The notes beneath the pieces are model-generated. The model searched no databases and was not told where the DNA came from. It saw nothing but the letters and a program-made list of their open reading frames with translations. Shown here piece after piece: positions 45,875 through 54,856 of a stretch of 64,000 nucleotides of DNA. Source of the DNA: an uncultured Clostridia bacterium (GTDB taxonomy: Bacteria; Bacillota; Clostridia; Oscillospirales; Ruminococcaceae). A program made the translations under genes and the position numbers. Numbering within the stretch: position 1 is the stretch's first letter; each line of letters begins with the position of its first letter. The DNA is taken from NCBI GenBank assembly GCA_947623585.1, contig CANQHA010000001.1:186001-250000 (forward strand). The letters run 5' to 3'.

Positions 45875-47599
45875 ATGACAATTGAATTCTGGTACCTCAT
45901 CGGCGCGGCGCTCGTCTTTTGGATGCAAGCCGGATTTGCAATGGTAGAAACAGGCTTTACGCGTGCCAAGAACGCCGGAAACATAATCATGAAAAACCTC
46001 ATGGACTTCTGCATCGGCACCGTCGTCTTCTCGCTTTTGGGCTATTCCCTCATGATGGGCGAGGACGCTTTGTTCGGGCTGATAGGAATTCCCAACATGG
46101 ACCTCTTTGCCAACTTCAAAGAGTTCATCGCCTCCCCCGCCGAGGGCTTCACCGGCGCTTCAACATTCGTTTTTAACCTTGTTTTCTGCGCCACCACCGC
46201 AACGATAGTCTCGGGCGCCATGGCCGAAAGAACCAAGTTCTCGGCATACTGCATCTATTCCGCGGTCATCTCTTTGATAGTTTATCCTATCGAAGCTCAC
46301 TGGATCTGGGGCGGCGGCTGGCTTTCACAGCTCGGCTTCCATGACTATGCCGGCTCCTGCGCCATTCACATGGTCGGAGGCATAGCGGCGCTCGTCGGCG
46401 CAATATTCCTCGGCCCGAGAATAGGTAAATACGTCTATGACAAAAACGGCAAGGTCGTCAAGGTCAACGCTATCCCCGGCCACTCCATCACCCTCGGCGC
46501 TCTCGGAGTTTTCATTCTCTGGCTTGGCTGGTACGGCTTCAACGGCGCCGCCGCGACAACTCCCTCTGAGCTTGCTTCGATCTTTCTGACCACCACCGTC
46601 GCGCCCTCGGTTGCGACCTGCACCACAATGATCTATACATGGATCAAAAACGGCAAGCCCGACGTCTCGATGTGCCTGAACGCCTCGCTTGCGGGCCTTG
46701 TGGGCATCACCGCCGGCTGCGACGCGCTTGACTGGGTGGGCTCGGCGGTCGTCGGAATCGTTTCGGGAATACTTGTAGTCGTCGTTGTCGAGGTGCTCGA
46801 TATCAAGCTGCACATCGACGATCCCGTCGGCGCCGTCGGCGTTCACATGGCAAACGGAATCTGGGGAACGATAGCGGTCGGACTTTTGGCCAACCCCGAC
46901 GCCCCCGCCGGACTTTCGGGACTTTTCTATACCGGCAGCTTCAAGCAGCTTGGGATTCAGCTTTTGGGCTTTGCGACCGTCGCCTGCTATGCCGTCGTGA
47001 TGATGATAATCTGCTTCGCTCTCATCAAAAAGCTCCACGGTATCCGCGCGACAGCCGAGGAGGAGCTTACCGGACTTGATATCACCGAGCACGGACTCCC
47101 CTCCGCATACCCCGACTTCATGCCCGCCGTTGACAAATATGTCACCTACGGCGATTATGAAAGCGTTCCAGCCGTTTCGGGTGACGTTCCCGAAGCCGAG
47201 GCGGTGCCGGTCAAGAAGGTGCCGACGTTCAGCGGAGATTCTCCGAAATTCACCAAGGTCGAGATCATCTGCAAAGAAGCCCGCTTCGACGCTCTTAAAA
47301 CCGCAATGTCCAAGCTGGGCATCACCGGCATGACCGTCTCGCACGTCATGGGCTTCGGCGCTCAGAAGGGCAAGCCTGAATATTACCGCGGAGTCCCCGT
47401 TGAAACGAACCTGCTGCCTAAGGTTCAGGTCGACATCGTCGTCTCGAAGATACCCGTCAGAACGGTCATCGAGACCGCGAAGAAGGTTCTTTATACCGGT
47501 CACATCGGCGACGGCAAGATCTTTGTCTACGACGTTGAGAACGTCGTAAAGGTAAGGACCGGCGAAGAGGGCTACGACGCGCTTCAGGACGTCGAATGA
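45875..47599 (+). CDS. amt: Ammonium transporter with C-terminal PII signal-transduction domain
   Basis: 574 residues. The first 390 or so are an Amt channel with eleven predicted membrane helices and the family motifs AKNAGNIIMKN, AHWIWGGGWL and HMVGGIAALVGA, LGWYGFNGA and DDPVGAVGVHMANGIWG (with the pore His). A charged linker of about 65 residues follows. The last 120 residues are a PII (GlnK-type) domain: KVEIICKEARFDALKTAM, MTVSHVMGFGAQKGKPEYYRG (the T-loop with Tyr at the uridylylation position) and VYTGHIGDGKIFVYDVENVVKVRTGE-like C-loop. Normally the PII protein is separate and plugs the channel; here gate and channel are covalently joined. SD GAAAGGGATC. Downstream of glnN and upstream of asnB. 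Confidence 0.95.
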   Translation: MTIEFWYLIGAALVFWMQAGFAMVETGFTRAKNAGNIIMKNLMDFCIGTVVFSLLGYSLMMGEDALFGLIGIPNMDLFANFKEFIASPAEGFTGASTFVFNLVFCATTATIVSGAMAERTKFSAYCIYSAVISLIVYPIEAHWIWGGGWLSQLGFHDYAGSCAIHMVGGIAALVGAIFLGPRIGKYVYDKNGKVVKVNAIPGHSITLGALGVFILWLGWYGFNGAAATTPSELASIFLTTTVAPSVATCTTMIYTWIKNGKPDVSMCLNASLAGLVGITAGCDALDWVGSAVVGIVSGILVVVVVEVLDIKLHIDDPVGAVGVHMANGIWGTIAVGLLANPDAPAGLSGLFYTGSFKQLGIQLLGFATVACYAVVMMIICFALIKKLHGIRATAEEELTGLDITEHGLPSAYPDFMPAVDKYVTYGDYESVPAVSGDVPEAEAVPVKKVPTFSGDSPKFTKVEIICKEARFDALKTAMSKLGITGMTVSHVMGFGAQKGKPEYYRGVPVETNLLPKVQVDIVVSKIPVRTVIETAKKVLYTGHIGDGKIFVYDVENVVKVRTGEEGYDALQDVE

Positions 47600-47639
47600 T
47601 TTAAGACATCTTCTCCTGTTATAAAAAGTGATGTGTTCA

Positions 47640-47671
47640 TGCCCCGGCGGAGAGTGACCTCTTCCGGGGCA
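47640..47671 (+). other. Hairpin in the asnB leader
   Basis: TGCCCCGG / CCGGGGCA with an inner AGAG/CTCT stem, then a second small hairpin AGGGTC / GACCCT near 47685-47702. No T-run follows, so it is not an intrinsic terminator. Confidence 0.5.
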
Positions 47672-47719
47672 CGGACATGATAAAGGGTCTTATTGACCCT
47701 ATCGAAAAGAGGTTATAAT

Positions 47720-49294
47720 ATGTGTTCAATAATGGGCGCCGTCGGTCCGACGGATATCCGCCGCTTCCGCGAGGGCTTTTTGAGAACTAAATCGCGCGGC
47801 CCCGACGATTCGAGGATAATCGACACGGGCGACGGGCTTTTGGGCTTTCACCGCCTTGCGATAATGGGTCTTACGCCCGAGGGTATGCAGCCATTCGAGC
47901 TTTTCGGCAGCTATATCGTCTGCAACGGCGAAATTTACGGCTTCGAGAAGCTGAAAGCCGCTCTGAGCAAAACATATTCCTTCAAAAGCGGCTCCGACTG
48001 CGAGATACTTCTCCCGCTTTATTTTGAATACGGCGTGGAAATGTTTTCGATGCTCGACGCCGAGTTTGCGCTTATAATCTATGACGGCAGAACCGGCGAA
48101 TTCATCGCCGCCCGCGACCCCATCGGCATTCGCCCGCTCTATTACGGCTATCGCGGCGGCTCGATAGTTTTTGCCTCCGAGCCGAAAAACCTCGTCGGTC
48201 TGTGCGACAAAATACTCCCCTTCCCGCCCGGACACTATTATAAAGACGGAAAATTCATCTGCTATCGCGACATCGCCCATGCAAAAAGCTACTCGGCCGA
48301 CGATATTGAGACCGCGACGAAAAAAATTCACGATCTTCTCGTCAAAGGAATCGAAAAGCGCCTTGTCGCCGACGCCAAGGTCGGCTATCTCCTCTCGGGC
48401 GGGCTTGATTCATCTTTAGTCTGCGCAGTCGCTCAGCGCGCCTCGGATAAGCCCATAAAGACCTTTTCGATAGGCATGAGCGGCGACGCCATAGACCTCA
48501 AATATGCAAAGCAGGTCGCCGACTATATCGGCAGCGACCATACCGAGGTCATCATCACAAAGAACGACGTGATCGGCTCGCTCGAAACGGTAATAAACAT
48601 TCTCGGCACGTTTGACATAACGACGATACGCGCAAGCGTCGGAATGTTTTTGGTCTGCAAGGCTATCCACGAGACCACCGATATCCGCGTTATTCTGACC
48701 GGAGAGATCTCAGACGAGCTGTTCGGCTATAAATACACCGACTTTGCGCCCTCGGCCGAGGCTTTTCAGAAAGAAGCCGAAAAGCGCATCAGCGAGCTTC
48801 ATATGTACGACGTTTTGCGAGCGGACCGCTGCATTTCGGTGAACTCGCTCGAGGCGCGGGTGCCTTTCGGCGACCTTGCGTTCGTCGATTATGTCATGTC
48901 GATAGACCCCGAGCTGAAGCTCAACAAATATAACAAGGGAAAATACCTGCTCCGCAAGGCTTTTGAGGAGGGCGATTACCTCCCCCACGATATTTTGTAT
49001 CGTGAAAAGGCCGCGTTTTCCGACGCAGTCGGGCATTCGATGGTGGATTATCTGAAAGAATACGCCGAGCAGCAGTATTCGGACGAGGAGTTTGAGGAGC
49101 GCAAAAAGCTCTATTCCCACGCTCAGCCGTTCACGAAGGAATCGCTTTTATACCGCGAGATCTTCGAGCGCTTCTACCCCGGGCAGTCCGAGATGATAAA
49201 GGATTTTTGGATGCCGAACCGCGAATGGCAGGGCTGCGACGTCAACGACCCGAGCGCCCGCGTCCTCTCAAACTACGGCCAAAGCGGAGTGTGA
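47720..49294 (+). CDS. asnB: Asparagine synthase (glutamine-hydrolysing)
   Basis: Converts aspartate to asparagine using glutamine and ATP. 524 residues. Cys2 (MCSIMGAVG) is the Ntn nucleophile, which fixes the start at ATG 47720 (AAGAGG upstream) rather than the in-frame ATG nine codons earlier. The amidotransferase domain shows SRGPDDSRI and VCNGEIYGFEKL; the synthetase domain shows the pyrophosphatase loop LLSGGLDSSLVCAV and LTGEISDELFGYKY. E. coli AsnB-like rather than the longer Bacillus forms. It is the third glutamine/ammonium gene in the run. Confidence 0.95.
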   Translation: MCSIMGAVGPTDIRRFREGFLRTKSRGPDDSRIIDTGDGLLGFHRLAIMGLTPEGMQPFELFGSYIVCNGEIYGFEKLKAALSKTYSFKSGSDCEILLPLYFEYGVEMFSMLDAEFALIIYDGRTGEFIAARDPIGIRPLYYGYRGGSIVFASEPKNLVGLCDKILPFPPGHYYKDGKFICYRDIAHAKSYSADDIETATKKIHDLLVKGIEKRLVADAKVGYLLSGGLDSSLVCAVAQRASDKPIKTFSIGMSGDAIDLKYAKQVADYIGSDHTEVIITKNDVIGSLETVINILGTFDITTIRASVGMFLVCKAIHETTDIRVILTGEISDELFGYKYTDFAPSAEAFQKEAEKRISELHMYDVLRADRCISVNSLEARVPFGDLAFVDYVMSIDPELKLNKYNKGKYLLRKAFEEGDYLPHDILYREKAAFSDAVGHSMVDYLKEYAEQQYSDEEFEERKKLYSHAQPFTKESLLYREIFERFYPGQSEMIKDFWMPNREWQGCDVNDPSARVLSNYGQSGV

Positions 49295-49325
49295 AAATAG
49301 GAATATCCACTCCGAGCATATAAAT

Positions 49326-49474
49326 TCAAAAGTTTTCGCTCAAGCCTTTTTCTAAAAGGCTTGTCAGGGTCGAGGGGTGAAACCCCTCGTCGCAGCCCGC
49401 AGGCTGCGAAAGCCTTTACAGCGTGCGCTCCGCAAGGGGTGAATTAAAAAAACAATCCGGCGGATTGTTTTTTT
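49326..49474. repeat. Palindrome-cluster repeat, copy A
   Basis: Consecutive hairpins: AAGCCTTTT/AAAAGGCTT within a 38-bp unit (49326-49363), CGAGGGG/CCCCTCG, CGCAGCC/GGCTGCG (49391-49411), then AAAAAAACAATCC/GGATTGTTTTTTT (49446-49474). The first and third units recur almost identically at 52076-52163; the second hairpin is different in sequence but occupies the same slot. The last hairpin would terminate asnB transcription. The remaining gap to 49565 shows nothing else. Confidence 0.8.
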
Positions 49475-49564
49475 AAGAGGGGACGACCTGCAAGAGAGGG
49501 CGTCCCATAAACATAGCATATTACTCGCCGCGTCCCCCAAAAACGCTCTCACTTTAACTCCTAC

Positions 49565-49600
49565 TAAAAAAACACCCCCGGAGCTTCTCGCCCCGGGGTG
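49565..49600 (-). terminator. Terminator after the DUF4867 gene
   Basis: On the minus strand CACCCC..GGGC / GCTCC..GGGGTG forms a GC-rich stem followed by seven T residues, 14 bp past the stop codon. Confidence 0.8.
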
Positions 49601-49613
49601 AATTTTTCTGATA

Positions 49614-50252
49614 TCAGATATCGTTTTTGATGTCGATATTCTCGCCTTTAAGACCTATGTAAGCGCCCTGCGCGGCCTCGGAGGATTCGGGGTGAGCAAG
49701 CAGCCACTTGTTGCAGGCCCAAAGCCTCTTGTCCTCGGAATATTTGACTCCGATGTTCGGCTTTTCGGTGTTGGTGCCCTTGGGAAGCGCGACCATCACT
49801 CGAAAGCCCTTTGCGGGGTCGGTGTGGCAGGGAGCATAGTGCAAAGTCGTCGCGAAGCACTCGACGATAACGCCCTTGGGCGCTTTGAAAGCCTTGACCT
49901 TTGCGGTGTCGAGCACGCCGTTTTCAAGCTCGCCCTGCTTTGCTACCAAAAGAATAAAGTCCTCGGTGCCGAGGTTGAACTCGCTGTCTCTATGATATTC
50001 AAGGCAGTTGAGCTTTGTGTTGTGGCCGTTGCACCAGCCGAGCTGCACCGGCATTCCGCCGTAAAGATGCTCCGAGACCTCGACCGCTGCGGGAAGCTCC
50101 TGCAAAACGGGGTCCTCGGCGACGTAATCGGTGCCGTCGGGCAGAGGGGTCTTCTCAAGCCCCGAAAGAAGCTCGGCGACGGTCTCCTCCATGCCGTCTA
50201 CCACCTGACCGTAGTCCTTGAACTCGGGGTCGTAAACTGAAAGAATCTTCAT
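49614..50252 (-). CDS. DUF4867 family protein
   Basis: A 212-residue soluble protein of a family common in clostridia and of unknown function, starting MKILSVYDPEFKDYG. The central part (NTKLNCLEYHRDSEFNLGTEDFILLVA, GVIVECFATTLHYAPCHT) looks like a cupin-type beta barrel with His and Glu residues that could bind a metal. ATG 50252 follows AAGGAGG. It is 54 bp from dapB on the same strand, but a small hairpin lies between them and a shared role is not evident. A sugar-metabolism or housekeeping enzyme is possible; no assignment is made. Confidence 0.75.
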   Translation of the reverse strand: MKILSVYDPEFKDYGQVVDGMEETVAELLSGLEKTPLPDGTDYVAEDPVLQELPAAVEVSEHLYGGMPVQLGWCNGHNTKLNCLEYHRDSEFNLGTEDFILLVAKQGELENGVLDTAKVKAFKAPKGVIVECFATTLHYAPCHTDPAKGFRVMVALPKGTNTEKPNIGVKYSEDKRLWACNKWLLAHPESSEAAQGAYIGLKGENIDIKNDI

Positions 50253-50306
50253 AATTTTTCCTCCTTGATATTTTGTCTCCCGTTTTTCGGGAGCATTTTT
50301 ACCTTG

Positions 50307-51065
50307 TCAGATCATGTCGCCCATGGCGTAAAGCCCGGCGCTTTTTTTAGCGACGAAAACCGCGGCGTTGACCGCTCCGACGGCAAAGACCTCTTTTGAG
50401 GCCGCCGAGTGGCTCAGCGTTATGACCTCGTCGCGCCCGGCGAAGATTATCTCGTGGTCTCCGACGATGGTCCCCCCGCGGACCGAGTGGATGCCTATCT
50501 CCTTGGGGTCGCGCTTACGGCGCTCGCTGTGCCGGTCGTATGTATAGCTGTAAACGCCGCCGCGCGCGGAATTTACCGAATCCGCAAGCATAAGCGCGGT
50601 GCCGCTCGGGGCGTCGATCTTCTGGTTGTGGTGGCGCTCGACGATTTCAACGTCGAACTGCTCGCCCAAAACCGAGGCGGCCTTTTTTGCAAGCTCGGAG
50701 AGAAGATTTATCCCCAAAGACATATTCGCCGTAAAGAAGACCGGTATCTGAAGCGCGGCCGAGCGTATCTTCTCGATCTGCGAGGGGTCGTAGCCGGTCG
50801 TCGCCAAAACGAGCGCGACGCCGTTTGTCAGCGCATAGCTTAAAATTCCGTCGAGCGCCGAGGGGTGGGTAAAGTCAACGATAACGTCCGGCGCCGAGGG
50901 CAGCTCGCCCAAGGTTTTATAAACTGTAAAGTCTGAATACTTTACAGGGTTCAAATCAACTCCGGCGATGACCTCGCAGTCGTTTCGCGAAGAAATTATG
51001 TCCGCGATGACCCTTCCCATCTTGCCGCAAGCGCCCATTATCACTATTTTCGTCAATTGTTTCAC
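50307..51065 (-). CDS. dapB: 4-hydroxy-tetrahydrodipicolinate reductase
   Basis: NAD(P)H-dependent reductase of the diaminopimelate/lysine pathway. 252 residues: VIMGACGKMGRVIADII (Rossmann motif), VIVDFTHPSAL, VLATTGYD, the catalytic VERHHNQKIDAPSGTALML and VRGGTIVGDHEIIFAG. Downstream of dapA by 51 bp. Together with asd and dapA it makes tetrahydrodipicolinate for meso-DAP cell wall and lysine. Confidence 0.97.
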   Translation of the reverse strand: MKQLTKIVIMGACGKMGRVIADIISSRNDCEVIAGVDLNPVKYSDFTVYKTLGELPSAPDVIVDFTHPSALDGILSYALTNGVALVLATTGYDPSQIEKIRSAALQIPVFFTANMSLGINLLSELAKKAASVLGEQFDVEIVERHHNQKIDAPSGTALMLADSVNSARGGVYSYTYDRHSERRKRDPKEIGIHSVRGGTIVGDHEIIFAGRDEVITLSHSAASKEVFAVGAVNAAVFVAKKSAGLYAMGDMI

Positions 51066-51116
51066 TTCCCTGAAAAAAGTTTTTTCGTTTTAGAAGCGTC
51101 GTTCTGTAAAGCTATG

Positions 51117-52007
51117 TCACTTTACAAGCCCGAGCTTCAAAAGCTCGTTTTTGAGCAGTTCCGAGGTGGCCTCCGAGACGTCGCACAGCGGCAGCCTGCA
51201 CCCGCCGACGCCGAGCCCGAGCATATTCATCGCGGCTTTGACCGGCATCGGGTTGACCTCGGCAAAAAGCGCGTTTGCAAGGGACATATATTTCATCGCA
51301 AGCCGCGCCGCCGCTTTAAAATCGTTCTCGAGGCAAAGTCGGCATATCTCATGGGTTTCGCGGGGCAGAACGTTTGAAAGCACCGAGATAACGCCCTTTC
51401 CGCCCAGAGACATTATCGGGACGGTGAGATCGTCGTTTCCGCTGTAAACCGGCAGCTCGTCTCCGCAGACGTCGATGAGCCTTGCCGCAAAGGAAACGCT
51501 TCCGCTCGCCTCTTTGACCCCGGCGACGAGCGGGTGCTTCGAGAGCTCCTTAAAGGTCTCGACCGAAACGCTCATGCCGGTTCGGCCGGGAATGTGATAG
51601 AGTATCGCGGGGATAGAGACGTTTTCGAGGATTTTTTCATAGTGCTTGATAAGCCCCGCCTGCGTGGTTTTGTTGTAATAGGGCGTAACCAGCAAAAGCG
51701 CGTCGGCGCCCGCCTCCTCGGCGGCTTTCGAGGTCTCGGCTCCGTAAGCCGTGTCGTTCGAGCCGGTCGAGCAGATAAGCGGCACGCGCCCGCCGATTCT
51801 TTTCGCAGCAAAATCCATCAGCTTGCGGTGCTCCTCGCCCGAAAGCGTCGCGTTTTCGCCGGTCGTGCCGACGGCGACTATCGCGTCGATGCCGCTTTCG
51901 ATCTGCCAATCGATAAGCTCGCCGTATTTTTCAAAATTTATACTTCCGTCGAGGTTGAACGGCGTTACGATAGCGGTCGCCGCGCCCTCAAAAAGCAGTT
52001 TTTTCAT
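51117..52007 (-). CDS. dapA: 4-hydroxy-tetrahydrodipicolinate synthase
   Basis: Condenses pyruvate and aspartate semialdehyde. 296 residues: GAATAIVTPFN, VAVGTTGENATLS, LLLVTPYYNKTTQAGLIKHY with the active-site Tyr, YHIPGRTGMSV and the Schiff-base Lys in VAGVKEASGS. The start is ATG 52007, eight bases after GGAGG; the frame upstream runs into the repeat region. Between asd and dapB. Confidence 0.97.
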   Translation of the reverse strand: MKKLLFEGAATAIVTPFNLDGSINFEKYGELIDWQIESGIDAIVAVGTTGENATLSGEEHRKLMDFAAKRIGGRVPLICSTGSNDTAYGAETSKAAEEAGADALLLVTPYYNKTTQAGLIKHYEKILENVSIPAILYHIPGRTGMSVSVETFKELSKHPLVAGVKEASGSVSFAARLIDVCGDELPVYSGNDDLTVPIMSLGGKGVISVLSNVLPRETHEICRLCLENDFKAAARLAMKYMSLANALFAEVNPMPVKAAMNMLGLGVGGCRLPLCDVSEATSELLKNELLKLGLVK

Positions 52008-52075
52008 AAATACGACCTCCGAAAAAATATGCTTTGAACGGCCTTTAGCAGGAGCATTTGCTCCAGCACATAAAA

Positions 52076-52217
52076 TCAAAAGTTTTCGCTCAAGCCTTTT
52101 TCAAAAGGCTTGCGAGAGGTCCGGAGGCGAGCAGCCTCCGGTCGCAGCCCGCAGGCTGCGAAACTCCCTTGCGAAGAGAAGCGCAGGAGGGGGAACGAAA
52201 ATCTGTCCTGTGGACAG
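52076..52217. repeat. Palindrome-cluster repeat, copy B
   Basis: Hairpins in the same order as copy A: the AAGCCTTTT/AAAAGGCTT unit (52076-52112), a slot hairpin CCGGAGGC/GCCTCCGG, CGCAGCC/GGCTGCG (52143-52163) and CTGTCC/GGACAG (52203-52217). It fills the gap between asd and dapA, with further GC-rich palindromic sequence to about 52345 (for example CGAAGGC/GCCTTCG). No gene is supported here. Confidence 0.8.
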
Positions 52218-52364
52218 TTTGTCACCCCCATTTTGGGCGAAGGCGCAAGCCTTCGCGAAACGATGCCGGCAAACTCAACTGCCCGCAGAAAGTACGAGCA
52301 TCGTTGAACCCTCGTCGGGGGGTTCCCCCTTTGCCGAGCGATGAGCGAGGCAAACAAAATCAAA

Positions 52365-53444
52365 TCAGTCAAAATACCCCTTGGCGGCCAAAAGCTCGGC
52401 GGCCAAAACTCCACCGCCGGCGGCGCCGCGCAAAGTGTTGTGCGAGAGGCAGACGAACTTGTAATCAAAGAACGTATCCTCGCGCAGGCGGCCGATCGAC
52501 ACCGCCATGCCGCCTTCAAGGTCGCGGTCCAGCTTTGCCTGAGGGCGGTTATCCTCCTCGAAATAGTTTAAGAACTGCTTCGGGGCAGAGGGCAGCCCGA
52601 GCTTCTGCGGCTCGCCCTTGAAATCGGCCCAAGCCTTTAAAATAGCCTCTTTTTCGGGCTTGTGAGCAAATTTGACGAACACCGCCGAGGTGTGACCGTC
52701 CGAGACCGGCACTCTGAGGCACTGGGTGGTGATGACAGGCTTTTGCGCGTTCACGATGACGCCGTTTTTGACCTCGCCCCAAATCTTCATCGGCTCGATC
52801 TCGCTTTTTTGCTCCTCGCCCTTGATGAACGGAATGAGGTTATCGACCATTTCGGGCCAGGTTTCAAAGGTCTTGCCGGCGCCGGATATCGCCTGATAGT
52901 TGCAGGCGACGACGGTTTCAAGCCCGTATTCTCTCAAAGGGTGGAGCGCGGGAACATAGCTTTGTATCGAGCAGTTGGGCTTTACGGCCACAAATCCCCT
53001 CTTTGTTCCGAGGCGCTTTTTCTGAGTTTCGATGACCGCAAGGTGAGAGGAGTTGCACTCGGGAATAAGCATGGGAACGTCGTCGAAATAGCGGTGCTCC
53101 TTGTTATTCGAGACGACAGGACATTCGAGCTTAGCATAGCCCTGCTCGAGCGCGATTATCTCCTCGGACGGCATATCTACCGCGCAGAAAACGAAATCGA
53201 CCGAATCGGCTATCTCTTTCATATCCGCAACGGCGTCTTTAACTATCATGTCCCCTATTTTTTCGGGGAGCGGCGTTTTCATCGCCCATTTTTCCCCGAC
53301 GGCCTCGCGATAGGTTTTTCCCGCCGAACGCGAGGAAGCCGCAAGGACCTTCAGACTGAACCAAGGGTGCTCGGCGAGAAGCGTGATGAACCTCTGCCCG
53401 ACCATTCCGGTGGCGCCGATCAACCCGACGTTGTAATTTCTCAT
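52365..53444 (-). CDS. asd: Aspartate-semialdehyde dehydrogenase
   Basis: Reduces aspartyl phosphate to the semialdehyde shared by the lysine/DAP, threonine and methionine branches. 359 residues of the longer archaeal/fungal-like type: VGLIGATGMVGQRFITLL, KPNCSIQSYVPALHPL with the catalytic Cys, and RVPVSDGHTSAV with the active His. The start is ATG 53444 with GAGAGGAA upstream; codons further upstream overlap the promoter. First gene of asd-dapA-dapB, although the repeat lies between asd and dapA. Confidence 0.96.
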   Translation of the reverse strand: MRNYNVGLIGATGMVGQRFITLLAEHPWFSLKVLAASSRSAGKTYREAVGEKWAMKTPLPEKIGDMIVKDAVADMKEIADSVDFVFCAVDMPSEEIIALEQGYAKLECPVVSNNKEHRYFDDVPMLIPECNSSHLAVIETQKKRLGTKRGFVAVKPNCSIQSYVPALHPLREYGLETVVACNYQAISGAGKTFETWPEMVDNLIPFIKGEEQKSEIEPMKIWGEVKNGVIVNAQKPVITTQCLRVPVSDGHTSAVFVKFAHKPEKEAILKAWADFKGEPQKLGLPSAPKQFLNYFEEDNRPQAKLDRDLEGGMAVSIGRLREDTFFDYKFVCLSHNTLRGAAGGGVLAAELLAAKGYFD

Positions 53445-53460
53445 ACTGTCAATTCCTCTC

Positions 53461-53489
53461 TTGAAAAAATCATAAGAATGGTATATAAT
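53461..53489 (+). promoter_or_regulatory. Sigma-A promoter of queA
   Basis: TTGAAA (53461-53466), a 17-bp spacer and TATAAT (53484-53489), 65 bp ahead of queA. It lies inside the transcribed leader of asd. Confidence 0.8.
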
Positions 53490-53502
53490 CATATACAAAT
53501 AC

Positions 53503-53531
53503 AGAATATCACACCGATTTGATTCTGTCAA
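53503..53531 (-). promoter_or_regulatory. Sigma-A promoter of asd
   Basis: TTGACA (53531-53526), a 17-bp spacer and TATTCT (53508-53503). The asd and queA transcripts overlap head to head by several tens of bases. Confidence 0.82.
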
Positions 53532-53554
53532 TAAATTTTCGGAGTTAAAACGCC

Positions 53555-54598
53555 ATGCTTGATTTAAAAGATCTCAAAAAAAGCGACTTCTATTACGAAC
53601 TGCCCGAGGAGCTTATCGCTCAGACCCCGCTTGAGCCGCGAAACAGCTCGCGGTTAATGGTCATCGACCGCAAAACCGGCGCAATTTCTCACGACCGCTT
53701 CTATAATCTATGCGACCACCTCAAAAAAGGCGACGCGCTTATTCTCAACGATTCGCGGGTGCTTCCCGCAAGGATTTACGGCGAACGCGAGGAAAACGGC
53801 AGCTTTATCGAATTTCTTCTCTTGGAGCAGCGCGCTCAGAACGTCTGGGAGATCCTCTGCCGCCCCGGAAAAAAGGCAAAGATCGGCTCGCGCTTTGTTT
53901 TCGGCGGAGGAAAGCTCACCGCGAAGATACTCGACGTTTTGGAGGACGGAAACCGCATCGCCGAATTTTTCTGCGAGGGAAGCCTTTTTTCCGTGCTCGA
54001 CGAAATAGGCCAGATGCCGCTTCCGCCATATATCACGAAAAAGCTCGAAAACAAGGAGCGCTATCAGACCGTCTATTCCCGCGAGACGGGCTCGGCAGCC
54101 GCGCCGACGGCGGGTCTGCACTTCACCATTGAGCAGCTCGAGCAGCTTAAAAACGCGGGTATTTCTATCGGCTATGTGACGCTTCACGTCGGGCTCGGCA
54201 CTTTCAGACCGGTCAAAGAAGAAAAAGTGAGCGATCACAAAATGCACAGCGAGTTTTACGTTCTTCCGCCCGAGACCGCCGAGCTTATCAACAAAACCAA
54301 GCAAAACGGCGGCAGGGTCGTCGCGGTGGGTACGACCTCCTGCCGAACGCTTGAAAGCGTCTATAAAAAGCTCGGCCGCATCGCCGCCGACGAGGGCTCG
54401 ACCGACATTTTCATCTATCCGGGCTACCAATTCGGCGCGATAGACGGGCTCATCACGAATTTCCACCTGCCCGAAAGCACGCTTATCATGCTTGTGAGCG
54501 CGTTTTTGGGCTATGACGAGACCATGAACGCCTACCGCGAGGCCGTCAGGGAACGCTACCGCTTTTTCAGCTTCGGCGACGCGATGATGATAATGTGA
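53555..54598 (+). CDS. queA: S-adenosylmethionine:tRNA ribosyltransferase-isomerase
   Basis: Adds the epoxycyclopentane ring to preQ1 at the tRNA wobble position during queuosine synthesis. 347 residues: [21 protein letters not shown] at the N-terminus, [32 protein letters not shown] and [19 protein letters not shown]. Start with CGGAG upstream. It appears monocistronic; tgt is not in the window. Confidence 0.97.
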   Translation: MLDLKDLKKSDFYYELPEELIAQTPLEPRNSSRLMVIDRKTGAISHDRFYNLCDHLKKGDALILNDSRVLPARIYGEREENGSFIEFLLLEQRAQNVWEILCRPGKKAKIGSRFVFGGGKLTAKILDVLEDGNRIAEFFCEGSLFSVLDEIGQMPLPPYITKKLENKERYQTVYSRETGSAAAPTAGLHFTIEQLEQLKNAGISIGYVTLHVGLGTFRPVKEEKVSDHKMHSEFYVLPPETAELINKTKQNGGRVVAVGTTSCRTLESVYKKLGRIAADEGSTDIFIYPGYQFGAIDGLITNFHLPESTLIMLVSAFLGYDETMNAYREAVRERYRFFSFGDAMMIM

Positions 54599-54628
54599 GC
54601 GGGTTTTGCACAAGAGAAAGAGCCGCCG
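54598..54628 (+). repeat. Inverted repeat, left arm
   Basis: A 31-bp sequence beginning AGCGGGTTTTG and ending GAGCCGCCG, starting at the last base of the queA stop. It matches the reverse complement of 54857-54887 at 28 of 31 positions. The 509-bp gap from 54599 to 55107 has no supported gene; it contains this inverted pair and several palindromes. Confidence 0.8.
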
Positions 54629-54700
54629 GTGCAAACGTAACCTCACAGCTCGCGCTTTATCCTTACCTTTGCCGCAAGCCGTGTCGAGCGCTTAAAAGGT

Positions 54701-54732
54701 ATCCATATTTTCCTCTGCCGGAAAATATGGAT
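54701..54732. repeat. Perfect 13-bp palindrome
   Basis: ATCCATATTTTCC / GGAAAATATGGAT with loop TCTGCC. No T-run follows. It lies between the arms of the inverted repeat. Confidence 0.8.
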
Positions 54733-54856
54733 GCTATCGCTCATCACCCCACCCCCGCAAAACTTCCTACGGAGTGGAAAAATTGAGCCGCCCCCGCCCC
54801 TCGAGGGCAACAGAAGCTGGTTTTGTTGCCAATCGGGCTTCGCCGCCATGCCGAAT

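Noticed and set aside
47685-47722. Promoter TTGACC...TATAAT touching the asnB start
   Set aside because: The spacer is 15 bp and the -10 abuts the ATG, leaving no leader; the AAGAGG ribosome site lies inside it, so it is probably chance.
50273-50306. Terminator between dapB and DUF4867
   Set aside because: CTCCCG/CGGGAG is followed by T residues only on the plus strand, so it does not convincingly end the minus-strand dap transcript.
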